Source: Streptomyces sennicomposti (GTDB lineage: Bacteria; Actinomycetota; Actinomycetes; Streptomycetales; Streptomycetaceae). Taken from it: DNA of 64,000 nt. Each line of letters starts with the position of its first letter. Position 1 is the first letter of the stretch. Below, piece by piece: positions 7,670 to 17,050 of the stretch. The stretch spans positions 1-64,000 of the forward strand of contig NZ_JAIOAB010000018.1 of assembly GCF_019890635.1 (NCBI RefSeq), written 5' to 3'. The notes beneath the pieces are model-generated. The model saw nothing but the letters and a program-made list of their open reading frames with translations. It was not told where the DNA came from and made no database searches. The position numbers and the translations under genes were made by a program.

Positions 7670-8923
7670 TCAGCCTGTAGCGGGGGCGGCAGGCTCGGCG
7701 TTCACCGAGTGAACGGTGGGGCAGTAGCGCCGCCAGGCGTCGAGGAACTTGTTGCGCATGTAGCCCTTGCGCTGGGTTCCGTCGGCGAGGCGGACATTGC
7801 CGGGCCTGATGCCGAACTCCCGGAGCATCGCTGCCAGGTCCTTGGCGTTCAGCCCGTTGCGTCCCCACTCCGCCCACGGGCTCTCGGCATCCAGGCGGAG
7901 CTGGTGGAGCAGCTCGTCCGTGGTGAGGCTGTCGGGCTCGCGCTGTGCCACGAACACCCTGCGGATGTCCGCGAGGATCCGGGCCCCGCCGGACCGGTCC
8001 TCCTCCGCCTCGACCTCGGCGGCGACCATCCGTGCACACGCCTCGCGGGCGCGCCGGGGCCAGGATCCGGCAGCCAGGTCCGCGATGATGACCAACGGCT
8101 CCCAGGTGTCCGCGGCCCGGTCCTCCACCGGCATCTCCGGCTCCAGATCCGCCGCCTCATCCAGCAGCGGCCTCGCCCATGCAGCGACCCGGTCGCGCAG
8201 GTCGTGCAGAGCCGGGATGTCGCGTCGGGAGCGGAAGGGCTTGACGCGCTCCCCGTCCGCCCGGCGGCGCATACGGACCACCACAGCCCGGTCCATGATC
8301 GTGTCGGGCAGGTCACCGATCCCCGCCAGCGCCGCCATGGCGAAGGTAGCGAACCGGTGCGGGGTGTGGTCGTTGCCGACCACACGGATGACGTAGCGGT
8401 TGCGCTGATGGCCGGCGTTGAGCAGGCCGCGCATCTCCTCGTTCTTCTCCGCCTGCTTCGGCGTGCCGAAGATGGTGTCCGCCTCGTCCACCAGGAGCGT
8501 GGGCGGTTCCTCGGTGATCGACCGGAAGACCGCAGCCGGTGTGGTGTTGATGGTGAGCATCGGCTCGTGGACCGTCTCGGTCAGCACATCCAGCAGCCGC
8601 GACTTACCGCACCGCTTCGCCGGCCCCACCACCGCCAGCCGCGGCGCATGCTGCCAGGCGGGCTGCAGATGCGTCGCCGCCACCCACAACGTCACCGCAT
8701 CCAGCGCCTCCGGCGACGGCAGAATCACGAACTTCGCTATCTGCCCACGCAGTTCATCCAGCAGCATCGACCCAGCGGTCGGCTCCGGATCCGGCAGCGG
8801 AGCCTCGGCCGGCGCGGCGGGCTCGGATTCGCCCTGGCCGGACTTGCCCGGCACTGCGACCGGCGGCCAAGCGGCGACAGGGGGTACGGGGGTGGAATAG
8901 GGCGCGGGGTTCTCAGGTTGCAC
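7670..8923 (-). CDS. DUF3631-type P-loop ATPase of a mobile element
   Basis: I choose GTG at 8923, preceded by AGGAG with 7-8 nt spacing, giving 417 residues. The open frame runs further upstream through a repeat array, but without a good ribosome site. A Walker A-like loop, GPAKRCGKS, lies at about 100-108 and a Walker B, TLLVDEAD, at 142-149. Later parts (IGDLPDTIMDRAVVVRMRRR, DLAAMLREFGIRP) match DUF3631, an ATPase domain also found at the C-terminus of some plasmid primases and helicases. In Streptomyces elements such proteins sit between transfer genes and xis/int. A role in replication or element maintenance is likely but unproven. Confidence 0.8.
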   Translation of the reverse strand: MQPENPAPYSTPVPPVAAWPPVAVPGKSGQGESEPAAPAEAPLPDPEPTAGSMLLDELRGQIAKFVILPSPEALDAVTLWVAATHLQPAWQHAPRLAVVGPAKRCGKSRLLDVLTETVHEPMLTINTTPAAVFRSITEEPPTLLVDEADTIFGTPKQAEKNEEMRGLLNAGHQRNRYVIRVVGNDHTPHRFATFAMAALAGIGDLPDTIMDRAVVVRMRRRADGERVKPFRSRRDIPALHDLRDRVAAWARPLLDEAADLEPEMPVEDRAADTWEPLVIIADLAAGSWPRRAREACARMVAAEVEAEEDRSGGARILADIRRVFVAQREPDSLTTDELLHQLRLDAESPWAEWGRNGLNAKDLAAMLREFGIRPGNVRLADGTQRKGYMRNKFLDAWRRYCPTVHSVNAEPAAPATG

Positions 8924-9004
8924 TGGGCGGCTCCTCTTCTGCGGCTCCGGGCATGCAGGCCCAGCGGCGCGGATCGTTCGTTGGATGCGGGCGACGGGGA
9001 TTCC

Positions 9005-9036
9005 CGGGCCTCCGGCGTTGCCTCGCCGGAGGCCCG
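9005..9036. terminator. Perfect 13-bp hairpin next to the palindrome array
   Basis: CGGGCCTCCGGCG (9005-9017), six-base loop TTGCCT, then CGCCGGAGGCCCG (9024-9036). It sits between the ATPase gene start and the array at 9041-9151. On the minus strand it would be transcribed before the ATPase gene, so it could be an attenuator or a terminator for the excisionase-like gene upstream. Confidence 0.6.
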
Positions 9037-9040
9037 CTGC

Positions 9041-9151
9041 GTTCCGAGACGGAACACGCGCTGCGTTCCGAGTCGGAACACGCCCGGTGTCCCGAGTCGG
9101 AACAGGGGCTTTGTCCCGAGTCGGGACACTCGCTCGGTTCCCCGAGGGAAC
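9041..9151. repeat. Five 15-bp palindromes at exact 24-bp spacing
   Basis: Palindromes start at 9041, 9065, 9089, 9113 and 9137: GTTCCGAGACGGAAC, GTTCCGAGTCGGAAC, GTCCCGAGTCGGAAC, GTCCCGAGTCGGGAC and GTTCCCCGAGGGAAC. The centre-to-centre distance is always 24 bp. Changes in one arm are often matched in the other (units 4 and 5), which points to selection on DNA symmetry. The array lies upstream of the DUF3631 ATPase start and downstream of the excisionase-like gene. It looks like an operator or iteron array for an element-encoded DNA-binding protein. Confidence 0.9.
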
Positions 9152-9234
9152 ACGGACAGTACGTCCGCCCTGGGCAACAGTCCAGCATTTCTGTGTCAGC
9201 TCAGCGCAGAACCGTCTGCTATGTTCCCGCCCCT

Positions 9235-9474
9235 TCACGCCGCCAGACCCAGCAGCTCCCACAGGTCGGCGGTCACCACCCGGTAGGCGTTGCCCAGGCG
9301 CAGCACCTTGCACGGGTAGGCGCCCCGCTTCGCCAGCTCATACCCCTTGCTCCGGCCGAGCCCCAGCGCTCGATTGCTCGTGTCCAGGTCAACCGCCACG
9401 GGAAGGGCGAGCACCTCTTCCCGACTCATCCCCTTCAAGCCCTTCGAGTCTTCGGTCATCGCGTCGTCGCGCAT
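9235..9474 (-). CDS. xis: Excisionase-like helix-turn-helix protein
   Basis: A 79-residue basic protein with a MerR/AlpA-type winged helix: ALGLGRSKGYELAKRGAYP, then VLRLGNAYRVVTADLWELLG. This is the layout of excisionases and small HTH proteins next to integrase genes in actinomycete elements. Here it is divergent from the XRE-integrase pair. Family members bend DNA at attachment sites and steer integrase toward excision; some act as transcription regulators. ATG at 9474 is used, but an internal ATG six codons in (MTEDSK) is also possible. The repeat array follows 84 bp beyond its stop. Confidence 0.75.
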   Translation of the reverse strand: MRDDAMTEDSKGLKGMSREEVLALPVAVDLDTSNRALGLGRSKGYELAKRGAYPCKVLRLGNAYRVVTADLWELLGLAA

Positions 9475-9561
9475 ACAGTGCGCCCCTTTCCATGCAGCCC
9501 TCGGCGAACGCGGTCATCACGTCCGGCTCCAGGCGTCTATAAACCAGGATGGCCAAGCTAA

Positions 9562-9578
9562 TGTGTCTCTATGACACA
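9562..9578. promoter_or_regulatory. Palindrome overlapping the start codon of the XRE regulator
   Basis: TGTGTC-TCTAT-GACACA, with 6-bp perfect arms, spans the ATG at 9571. No ribosome binding site precedes that ATG, so the message may be leaderless and the palindrome would then cover the transcription start. This suits autorepression by the encoded regulator and control of the divergent xis promoter. Confidence 0.5.
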
Positions 9579-10254
9579 ACCCGGTTTCGATGATGGAAGC
9601 GACGAGGACGACGTCCCCGAGTGGGCGGACCGGATCAAGGCCAACGTGGCCGGCGAAGTCCGACGCAGAAGGAAGGAGATGGGGTGGAGCGCACAGGAAC
9701 TGGCAGACCGGTGCGAGCAGCTCGGCCATCCCATCCCGCGCAACGTGATCGCCAACATGGAGTCCGGGCGCCGGGCGGTCCTCCCCCTCGTGGACGTCAT
9801 GGTCCTGGCCGCCGCCCTGGAGACGTACCCGGTCTGCCTGATCTTCCCGGTCGGCTACGTCGAGCAGACCCAGGAACTCCCCTTCCAGCACCTCGTGCCC
9901 ACCTGGGACGCCCTGCGCCGCTTCACCGGTGAGGAGGAGGTGCCCGGCCACGACGCGGGCCTGGTCTCTGACTTCGAGCTTCACGCCAGTCTCGTCCGCA
10001 CCGCTATCGCCGCACTCGAAGAGGAAGAACGCGCCCGGTTCGCAGCCAAGACGGCCACCAGCCGCGCCGAGAAGGAGGAAGCCGAGCGCAGGCGGAGCAA
10101 GTACGCCGACCAGGCCGTCTCGGCCAAGTACAGGCTCCGCTACCTCCGCCGCGACCTCCGCGACGAGGGGGCCACCCCACCCCCGCTACCGCCCGCACTC
10201 GGCGACGTAGACCTGCCCGAACCCGATACCGACACCTCGGAGGAACGCCTTTGA
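9571..10254 (+). CDS. XRE-family regulator of the mobile element
   Basis: A 227-residue protein. An HTH of the Cro/C1 (XRE) type spans about residues 25-85 (VRRRRKEMGWSAQELADRCE, then PRNVIANMESGRR). A Glu/Arg/Lys-rich stretch at about 145-200 (EEEERARFAAKTATSRAEKE) predicts a coiled coil, probably for dimerisation. The C-terminus is acidic. Its stop overlaps the integrase TTG start by 4 bp (TTGA), so the two genes are coupled. Expected role: control of integration and excision, possibly via the palindrome over its own start. Confidence 0.82.
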   Translation: MTQPGFDDGSDEDDVPEWADRIKANVAGEVRRRRKEMGWSAQELADRCEQLGHPIPRNVIANMESGRRAVLPLVDVMVLAAALETYPVCLIFPVGYVEQTQELPFQHLVPTWDALRRFTGEEEVPGHDAGLVSDFELHASLVRTAIAALEEEERARFAAKTATSRAEKEEAERRRSKYADQAVSAKYRLRYLRRDLRDEGATPPPLPPALGDVDLPEPDTDTSEERL

Positions 10255-11924
10255 AGGGCTCCACCCACCGCCGCTGCTACTGCCGCGACCCCGAGACCGG
10301 CAAGCCGCTCGGCAAGAACTGCCCCAAGCTCTCCAGCCGCAAGCACGGCTCGTACTCCATACGCCAGGAGCTACCGTCCCGCGAGGACGGCACCCGCCGC
10401 TCATTCAGCCGCGCCGGCTACGACTCCCTCAAAGCCGCCCAGGCCGACCTCGACCACGTCCGCGCCCTCCTCGGGCTCGCCGAATCCGACGATCCCGAAG
10501 GGCTGGCGCATATCGCCGAGCTACTGGAGAAGGTGGCTGACGAGAAGGCCCCGCTCCCGAACGTCGAGGAGACGCGGCGGCGCCTCAGCCACGGCCTGGA
10601 TCTGACCAGCCGACTCACCGTCGGCGAGTGGCTGGACATGTGGCTGGCTGCCAAGAAGGGACGGCCGAGCGCCATCAGCCGAGATGAGAGCAACATCCGC
10701 GTCCATCTCAAACCGCGGATCGGGCACATCCGGCTCGACCGCCTGCGCGTCAGCCACCTGTCGGAGATGTTCGAGGCCATCGCAGAGGCGAACGTCGAGA
10801 TCGAGGAGGCCAACGCCGCCCGCCGCAGGGCAATCGAGGACCTTGCCGAGATCCCCTGGAAGGGGCGCGAGCACCGCGCCCGCCGCAAGGTGTTGAAGGC
10901 CGCCATCGCCGAGATGGATCCTTTCCGCCGCATGGTCACTCCGGCCACGCGTCAGCGCATCCGCTCCACTCTGCGGGCCGCGCTGAACACCGCGATCGCC
11001 CAGCAGCTCATCACCTTCAACCCGGCGGCGCACGTCCCGATGGAGGCGGGCAAGCGCCCCAAGGCGCTGGTGTGGACCGAGGAGCGCATTCTCCACTGGA
11101 AGCGCACCGGCGAGAAGCCATCACCCGTGATGGTCTGGACGCCGGAGCACACCGGCCTCTTCCTCGACCACGTCGCGGAGGACCGCCTGTACGCGCTGTG
11201 GCACCTGGTCGCCTTCCGTGGGCTGCGGCGTGGCGAGGCGTGCGGGCAGAGGTGGACCGACACTCACCTCGATGAGAGCCGTATCACCGTGGCCAAGCAG
11301 CTCGTCGTCAGCGGCTGGGAGGTGTACGAGGACGATCCCAAGACCGACGCCGGCGCCCGCACCATCGCGCTCGACTCCGACACGGTCCAGGCCCTCAAGC
11401 AGCACCGCGTCCAGCAGGACAAGGACCGAGAGGAATGGGGCAGCGCCTGGGTGGAGACCGCCCGTGTGTTCACCAAGGAGAACGGCGAGATGCTCCACCC
11501 CGCCAACGTCACCCGACGCTTCATCGAGCTGTACGAGGAGATCGGCCTCCCGCCGATCCGGCTCCACGACCTCCGCCACGGCGCGGCGACGCTCGCCCAC
11601 GCGGCTGGTGCCGACCTGAAGGACATCCAGGAGATGCTCGGCCACTCCTCGATCGCCATCACAGCGGACACGTACACGAGCCTGCTCCCGGAAGCCGACC
11701 GCGCGATCGCAGAGGCCGCCGCCCGCCTTGTCCCGCGCGCACGCCGAACGGGTGATGCCGAGGGGGCGGAAGCCGAGCGAGAGGCGCCTGACGGCGTGGA
11801 GTCAGGCGCCGAGGAGATGCCGGCGGATGCCGGGGAATCCGCAGCCCAGTCGGGCACTGGTGACGCATCCGCTCACGCACCGCTCACGCAATCGGCCCCG
11901 GACGAGGAGTCCGAGGCCGAGTAA
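10251..11924 (+). CDS. int: Tyrosine recombinase / integrase
   Basis: A 557-residue site-specific recombinase. The N-terminal part (about residues 1-60) resembles the Arg/Cys-rich arm-binding region of actinomycete integrases; a SAM-like core-binding domain follows (LTVGEWLDMWLAAKKG). Catalytic motifs: Arg in FRGLRRGEA (about 322), HDLRHGAAT (about 438) and GHSSIAITADTY with the nucleophile Tyr near 474. The TTG start at 10251 has GGAGG upstream and overlaps the XRE stop. The acidic C-terminal tail (about 70 residues) is longer than usual. The gene points at tRNA-Thr, 45 bp downstream, the presumed attachment site. Confidence 0.93.
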   Translation: MKGSTHRRCYCRDPETGKPLGKNCPKLSSRKHGSYSIRQELPSREDGTRRSFSRAGYDSLKAAQADLDHVRALLGLAESDDPEGLAHIAELLEKVADEKAPLPNVEETRRRLSHGLDLTSRLTVGEWLDMWLAAKKGRPSAISRDESNIRVHLKPRIGHIRLDRLRVSHLSEMFEAIAEANVEIEEANAARRRAIEDLAEIPWKGREHRARRKVLKAAIAEMDPFRRMVTPATRQRIRSTLRAALNTAIAQQLITFNPAAHVPMEAGKRPKALVWTEERILHWKRTGEKPSPVMVWTPEHTGLFLDHVAEDRLYALWHLVAFRGLRRGEACGQRWTDTHLDESRITVAKQLVVSGWEVYEDDPKTDAGARTIALDSDTVQALKQHRVQQDKDREEWGSAWVETARVFTKENGEMLHPANVTRRFIELYEEIGLPPIRLHDLRHGAATLAHAAGADLKDIQEMLGHSSIAITADTYTSLLPEADRAIAEAAARLVPRARRTGDAEGAEAEREAPDGVESGAEEMPADAGESAAQSGTGDASAHAPLTQSAPDEESEAE

Positions 11925-11969
11925 AGCGCCTCCCTGAGGAGAGACCCCAGGTCAGCGCGGTGTTAGAAG

Positions 11970-12043
11970 AGCCCCCTGTCGGATTCGAACCGACGACCTT
12001 CGCTTTACAAGAGCGGCGCTCTGACCAGCTGAGCTAAGGAGGC
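11970..12043 (-). tRNA. tRNA-Thr (anticodon TGT)
   Basis: On the minus strand the sequence folds as a cloverleaf. Acceptor stem GCCTCCT pairs with AGGGGGC, the D arm contains AGCTCAGCTGG, the anticodon loop is CTTGTAA with anticodon TGT, and the T arm contains GGTTCGAATCC. No CCA is encoded; the discriminator base is T. The 3' end faces the integrase gene, as expected for an attachment site where the element restores the tRNA end. Confidence 0.93.
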
Positions 12044-12275
12044 GACGGGGTCACGCCCGTGCAGTGTACCCGGGCAGCAGACCGGGACCTCGAAAATTTC
12101 CGCGAAGTTCACAGCCCTCGACCTACTGACAGAGCAGGTGAACGCCGGGTACCGTCCTGATCCAGTTCACTCGTGTGGACCACAGACACCCACAACGGAA
12201 CATCCGTAGTGGCGACCACCTTCCTACAACGGATCGTCCGGCACGTTCCTGCCGGTAGAAGGGGGCCCATTCACC

Positions 12276-13412
<1,137 letters not shown>

Positions 13413-13468
13413 CACTCGTACGGCTGAAACCTCGGGTCACCCCGGGGCGATTCGCTCAGGTTGACGAG

Positions 13469-13498
13469 AAGGGCCCCGCGAACTGGCGCGGGGCCCTT
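13469..13498. terminator. Hairpin terminator after msiK
   Basis: AAGGGCCCCGCG (13469-13480), loop AACTGG, CGCGGGGCCCTT (13487-13498): 12-bp perfect stem followed by TCCCG. Confidence 0.85.
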
Positions 13499-13640
13499 TC
13501 CCGTTTCCCCGGAATACCCCACGGCACCGGACATTTCGAGCGATGTTCGTCAACATGCCGCCCGGCGCGCCGCCCATCCCGATCCCTCGAAGGGGTGACT
13601 AAATGTCGCCAAATCATTACCGGGGGCTACGCTGCGACGC

Positions 13641-14090
13641 GTGAAGCACTCCACCACCCACCCCACGCGACGCGGCCGGGGCCCCGCCCGCCGGATCGGC
13701 CGCTCCCTCGCCCTCGTCCTGCCCGTCGTCCTGGTGCTCTCCGGGACCCTCGCGGTCACCCGCGTCGACTGGTCTGGGGACTCCTCGTCCTCGGTGCTCA
13801 CCGCGTCCGACACGTCGGTGGCCGGCGCCCCGGCCCGCGCCCGCGCCCCCCAGGACGTGCTGCGCGACCAGTTGCTGACGGAGCTGCAGGAGAAGGACCC
13901 GGGCGTCGCGCTCACCCACCTCCAGCAGGCGGTCGACGACCGCCCGTCCCTGGCCCGGCACTGCACGTCGATCGCCCGCACCCTCGGCCGCGCGGCGGTC
14001 CGCCTCTACGGCGCCTCCCGCGCCCAGTCCTACGCCCGCCCGGTCTGCGACACCTCCTTCGCCTCGGGCGTCCTCGCCACGCACAGCTGA
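13641..14090 (+). CDS. Hypothetical membrane-anchored or secreted protein
   Basis: A 149-residue product starting at GTG 13641. The N-terminus is strongly basic (residues 1-22), followed by one hydrophobic segment (about 23-40, LALVLPVVLVLSGTLAV), so it is a signal anchor or uncleaved signal. The outer part has two Cys (CTS, VCDTSF) that could form a disulfide and a helical region LRDQLLTELQEKDPGVALTH. I do not recognise a characterised family, though similar short proteins occur beside msiK-type loci in streptomycetes. Preceding bases give no strong RBS. Confidence 0.65.
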   Translation: MKHSTTHPTRRGRGPARRIGRSLALVLPVVLVLSGTLAVTRVDWSGDSSSSVLTASDTSVAGAPARARAPQDVLRDQLLTELQEKDPGVALTHLQQAVDDRPSLARHCTSIARTLGRAAVRLYGASRAQSYARPVCDTSFASGVLATHS

Positions 14091-14206
14091 GGGCCGGGGG
14101 TCGGGTCCCCGGCCCCCGCACACCCTCGTACGCCCCCTCGCATCCCGTCCTCGCCCACCCCGTCACCCCCGGACAGCGGTCGCGTACGGGCACGTACAGT
14201 GCCCCC

Positions 14207-14941
14207 ATGACCCATCCGAATGCGGCTTCGCGCCCCACTCAAGCCGTCGTCCTGGCCGGAGGCCAAGGGTCCCGGCTGCGGCCCTACACCGACGACCGGC
14301 CCAAGCCGATGGTCGAGATCCCCGGCACGGGCACCCCGATCATCGGGCACCAGCTCGCCTGGCTCGCCGAGGAGGGCGTCACGGACGTGGTGATCTCCTG
14401 CGGGCACCTCGCCGAGGTCCTCCAGGAGTGGCTGCGGTCGGCCGCTCTGCCCGTGAACGTCACCACCGCCGTGGAGACGGAGCCCCTCGGCCGCGGCGGC
14501 GGCCTGAAGTTCGCCGCCGCCCACCTCCCCCACCCGGACCGCGCCTGGTACGCCACCAACGGCGACATCTGGACCCGCTTCTCGCTGCGCGACATGGCGG
14601 ACTTCCACACCGAGCGCGACGCGCTGGCGACCGTCGCGCTGGCCCGGCCGCGCATCCCGTGGGGCGCCGTGCAGACGGACGGCTTCGGCCACATCACGGA
14701 CTTCATCGAGGCCCCGCCCTCCACGTTCGAGATCAACGCGGGCGTCTACGTCTTCTCCCCCGGCTTCGCCGATCTGCTCCCCGAGCGCGGCGACCACGAG
14801 CGGACCACGTTCCCGCGGCTGGCCCGCGAACTCCGCCTGGCCGGCTTCCCGATCCCGCAGGGCGCCTACTGGCGGGCCATCGACACCGCGAAGGACCTCA
14901 CCGAAGCCGCGAAGGAACTGGCCGCCCTGGGCCGCGCCTGA
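14207..14941 (+). CDS. Sugar-phosphate nucleotidyltransferase family protein
   Basis: A 244-residue protein. The N-terminal motif VVLAGGQGSRLRPYTDDRPK (about 13-32) is the nucleotide-binding loop of NDP-sugar pyrophosphorylases (GlmU/RmlA fold), with the Lys-Pro contact retained. Further family motifs: ETEPLGRGGGLKFA, YATNGDIWTRF and NAGVYVFSP. It probably activates a sugar 1-phosphate, but the sugar cannot be told from sequence. No left-handed beta-helix domain follows, so it is the short, single-domain form. ATG at 14207 is chosen because upstream codons belong to the previous gene's other frame. A strong hairpin follows. Confidence 0.85.
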   Translation: MTHPNAASRPTQAVVLAGGQGSRLRPYTDDRPKPMVEIPGTGTPIIGHQLAWLAEEGVTDVVISCGHLAEVLQEWLRSAALPVNVTTAVETEPLGRGGGLKFAAAHLPHPDRAWYATNGDIWTRFSLRDMADFHTERDALATVALARPRIPWGAVQTDGFGHITDFIEAPPSTFEINAGVYVFSPGFADLLPERGDHERTTFPRLARELRLAGFPIPQGAYWRAIDTAKDLTEAAKELAALGRA

Positions 14942-14974
14942 CGCCCCGCCACCGCACGACAGCGCACGACCAAC

Positions 14975-15015
14975 GAGAAGGGGTCCCGCACAGGTTCTGT
15001 GCGGGACCCCTTCTC
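14975..15015. terminator. Bidirectional hairpin terminator, 18-bp perfect stem
   Basis: GAGAAGGGGTCCCGCACA (14975-14992), loop GGTTC, TGTGCGGGACCCCTTCTC (14998-15015). It lies between two convergent genes. Confidence 0.9.
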
Positions 15016-15072
15016 GTGAGTGGCGCGGTCGGCCGTGCGCGTTCTCGTGAGTGGCGCGGTCGGCCGTGCGCG
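15011..15072. repeat. 31-bp perfect tandem duplication
   Basis: The 31-bp unit beginning TTCTCGTGAGTGGCGCGG at 15011-15041 is repeated exactly at 15042-15072. The first unit overlaps the 3' arm of the terminator. The second ends 1 bp before the DoxX stop codon. Confidence 0.9.
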
Positions 15073-15073
15073 G

Positions 15074-16843
15074 CTACCCCAGCAGGCCGCCCACCAGTCC
15101 CGGCCGCCCGGAGGACGTGCCGCCGGCGGAGCCCGAGTCGCCGCCCGAGCCGGAACCGCCGCTCGCGCCGCCGCCCGAGGTCGGGCCCGCGCTGGTGCTG
15201 GGCGCCTGCCGTACGGGGGCGGACTGGCGGGGCGTGGTGCGGCCCGTGGTGCCCTGGGTCTGGCTGGGCGCGCCGGTGGTGGCGCCGCCGCTCTCGCGGG
15301 CCGTGCCCGGCGTGGTCGCGGGGCCGCCGGACGGACCGGTCGTCGTACCGCGACGGCTGGGCGCGGCCGGGGCGGTCGGCGACTTGTCCTGTCGCTTGCC
15401 GTCGGAGTGCCGCGGCAGCGGCGACCCGGGCAGCGCGTTGCGCGGGGCCTCGCCCGGCCGGGGCGCGACCACCTGGTCGGCGTCGCGCACCGCGTCGCCG
15501 AGCAGCGACCCGGTCAGCAGGGTGAGCCCGGTGACGACCACCGTGAGCAGCGCGCCGCGCCGCAGCACGTACCGGCGCAGGTCCCAGATGTGGGCGCGCG
15601 GTCCCAGCCGCCGCCAGGCGGACGCGGCGAGGCGGCCGTCGACGGAGTAGACGGGCGCGCCGGCGATGATCAGCGGCGACCAGGCGGCGAGGTAGATGAT
15701 GTCGGGCGCGTCGTAGACGGGCAGGGTGCGCCAGCTGACCGTGACGATGAGCGCGGCCGACAGCAGCGCGCCGAACACCGCGGCGACCCGCTGCCAGCAG
15801 CCGAGGATGGTCAGCACGCCGACGATGACCTGGAGGAAGGCGATGACCAGCCCGGAGCCGACCGGGTGCTGGAGGGCGAACTGGCGCAGCGGCTCGGCGG
15901 CTTCCCAGGGGTGCAGCGAGTTGAGCCACTTGACCATGGAGCCGCGCTTGCCGCCGTCGAAGTAGAGCGGGTCGCACAGCTTGCCCATGCCGGCGTAGAT
16001 GGTGACGAAGCCGAGGAAGATCCGCAGCGGGAGCAGGACCACGCCGAGGTTCATCCGGCGGCCGGGGTAGTAGGCGTGGCGGGCCGGGTCGTCGCTGTGC
16101 CGCCGGCCGCGCCGGCGGCCGTCCGCCACGGTCTCGTCCGGGCCGTAGGGCTCGTCGTCGTAGGCGTCGTCGTACGTCTGGCCGCCGTACGCCCGGCCGT
16201 CGTAGGCATAGCCGTCGGGGTGGCCGGGGCGGGTGTGGGGCGGTGCGCCGCCCGGCGTGGCGTAGCCGGCGCCGGTGTGGCCGCCGTATCCGCCGGAGTC
16301 GTAGCCGGACTCGGCGGTGCGCATGTGCGGGAGCAGCCGGGTCTCGCCGGAGTCGGGGCCGTGCGGGCCGCCGACGACGGGCATCCCGACGGTCTGGTCG
16401 AGGGTGTCGTAGGAGCCGCCGCCCGCGCCCCGGCCGGAGCCGGCGTCGATGCGCGGGATGACCTGGGTGGCCCCGGCGTCGGCGGCGGACTCCTCGGTGT
16501 GGCCCACGCTGCCGCTGCGCACGGCCTGCAGCAGCCGGTGGGCGCCGGTGTCGTCGGGGGCGGACCGGCCGCTCCAGACGAGGGGGCGGCGGGGGGCGGC
16601 GGTCCCGGCCAGGCCGGCGGCGGGCACCCGGGCGGCGGTGTCGGCGGCGCCCTGGGACGGGGCGGGCCGAGGGGACCGGGCGCGCCACGACGCGGCGCCC
16701 AACTGCACGCGGAAGCTCGCGTGGGAGACGATGACCTGCGCCGGATCGCTCGGCACCTTCACCATGCTCAGCGCGGGAGCGTCGTCGTATCCCGACGAGC
16801 GGTCCCCCGTGGGTGTGCGGGGTGTTCTGGTGTCCACACTCAT
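15074..16843 (-). CDS. DoxX-family membrane protein with long disordered N- and C-terminal regions
   Basis: A 589-residue protein. The centre (about residues 270-430) has four hydrophobic helices and the DoxX pattern: LLPLRIFLGFVTIYAGMGKL, then LQVIVGVLTILGCWQR. DoxX-like proteins are membrane subunits linked to thiol or quinone redox balance. The N-terminal 260 residues are Gly/Asp/Tyr-rich and probably cytoplasmic and disordered; the C-terminal 150 residues are Ser/Gly/Thr-rich. Such extended forms are common in Streptomyces. It is divergent from its upstream region and convergent with the nucleotidyltransferase gene. Confidence 0.8.
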   Translation of the reverse strand: MSVDTRTPRTPTGDRSSGYDDAPALSMVKVPSDPAQVIVSHASFRVQLGAASWRARSPRPAPSQGAADTAARVPAAGLAGTAAPRRPLVWSGRSAPDDTGAHRLLQAVRSGSVGHTEESAADAGATQVIPRIDAGSGRGAGGGSYDTLDQTVGMPVVGGPHGPDSGETRLLPHMRTAESGYDSGGYGGHTGAGYATPGGAPPHTRPGHPDGYAYDGRAYGGQTYDDAYDDEPYGPDETVADGRRRGRRHSDDPARHAYYPGRRMNLGVVLLPLRIFLGFVTIYAGMGKLCDPLYFDGGKRGSMVKWLNSLHPWEAAEPLRQFALQHPVGSGLVIAFLQVIVGVLTILGCWQRVAAVFGALLSAALIVTVSWRTLPVYDAPDIIYLAAWSPLIIAGAPVYSVDGRLAASAWRRLGPRAHIWDLRRYVLRRGALLTVVVTGLTLLTGSLLGDAVRDADQVVAPRPGEAPRNALPGSPLPRHSDGKRQDKSPTAPAAPSRRGTTTGPSGGPATTPGTARESGGATTGAPSQTQGTTGRTTPRQSAPVRQAPSTSAGPTSGGGASGGSGSGGDSGSAGGTSSGRPGLVGGLLG

Positions 16844-17050
16844 CTAACCGAGTGACGTGGAGTTAGGACACTGCCGTGACCCGGCGGATCTGTCCGGACC
16901 GCGTCAAGGACGCGGCGACCTGCCACGTTTACCCGAGCAGGTGAACGCCAGAACATCCGTTCGGACGCCCGTACCGGCGCGTCGTACGCCGACGGGGGCG
17001 CCCGGAGCGGGCGGCCGCGCCGTACGGAACGGACGGCCGCCGCCGGCGGA

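Larger units (their letters stand above)
3762..12043. mobile_element. Integrated mobilizable element adjoining tRNA-Thr
   Basis: Relaxase, MobC, DUF2637 membrane protein, DUF3631 ATPase, excisionase-like protein, XRE regulator and tyrosine integrase lie together. The integrase gene ends 45 bp from the 3' end of a tRNA-Thr gene, the standard target position for such elements. I found no second copy of the tRNA 3' end to the left in this window, so the other boundary is unknown and may be outside. No FtsK/TraB-like translocase or primase-polymerase typical of full actinomycete conjugative elements is seen here. The 2537-3466 gene and IS debris may be cargo of the same element. Confidence 0.75.

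Noticed and set aside
9041..9151. CRISPR-like array
   Set aside because: The units are 15-bp palindromes with 9-bp gaps; repeats and spacers are far too short and no cas genes are present.
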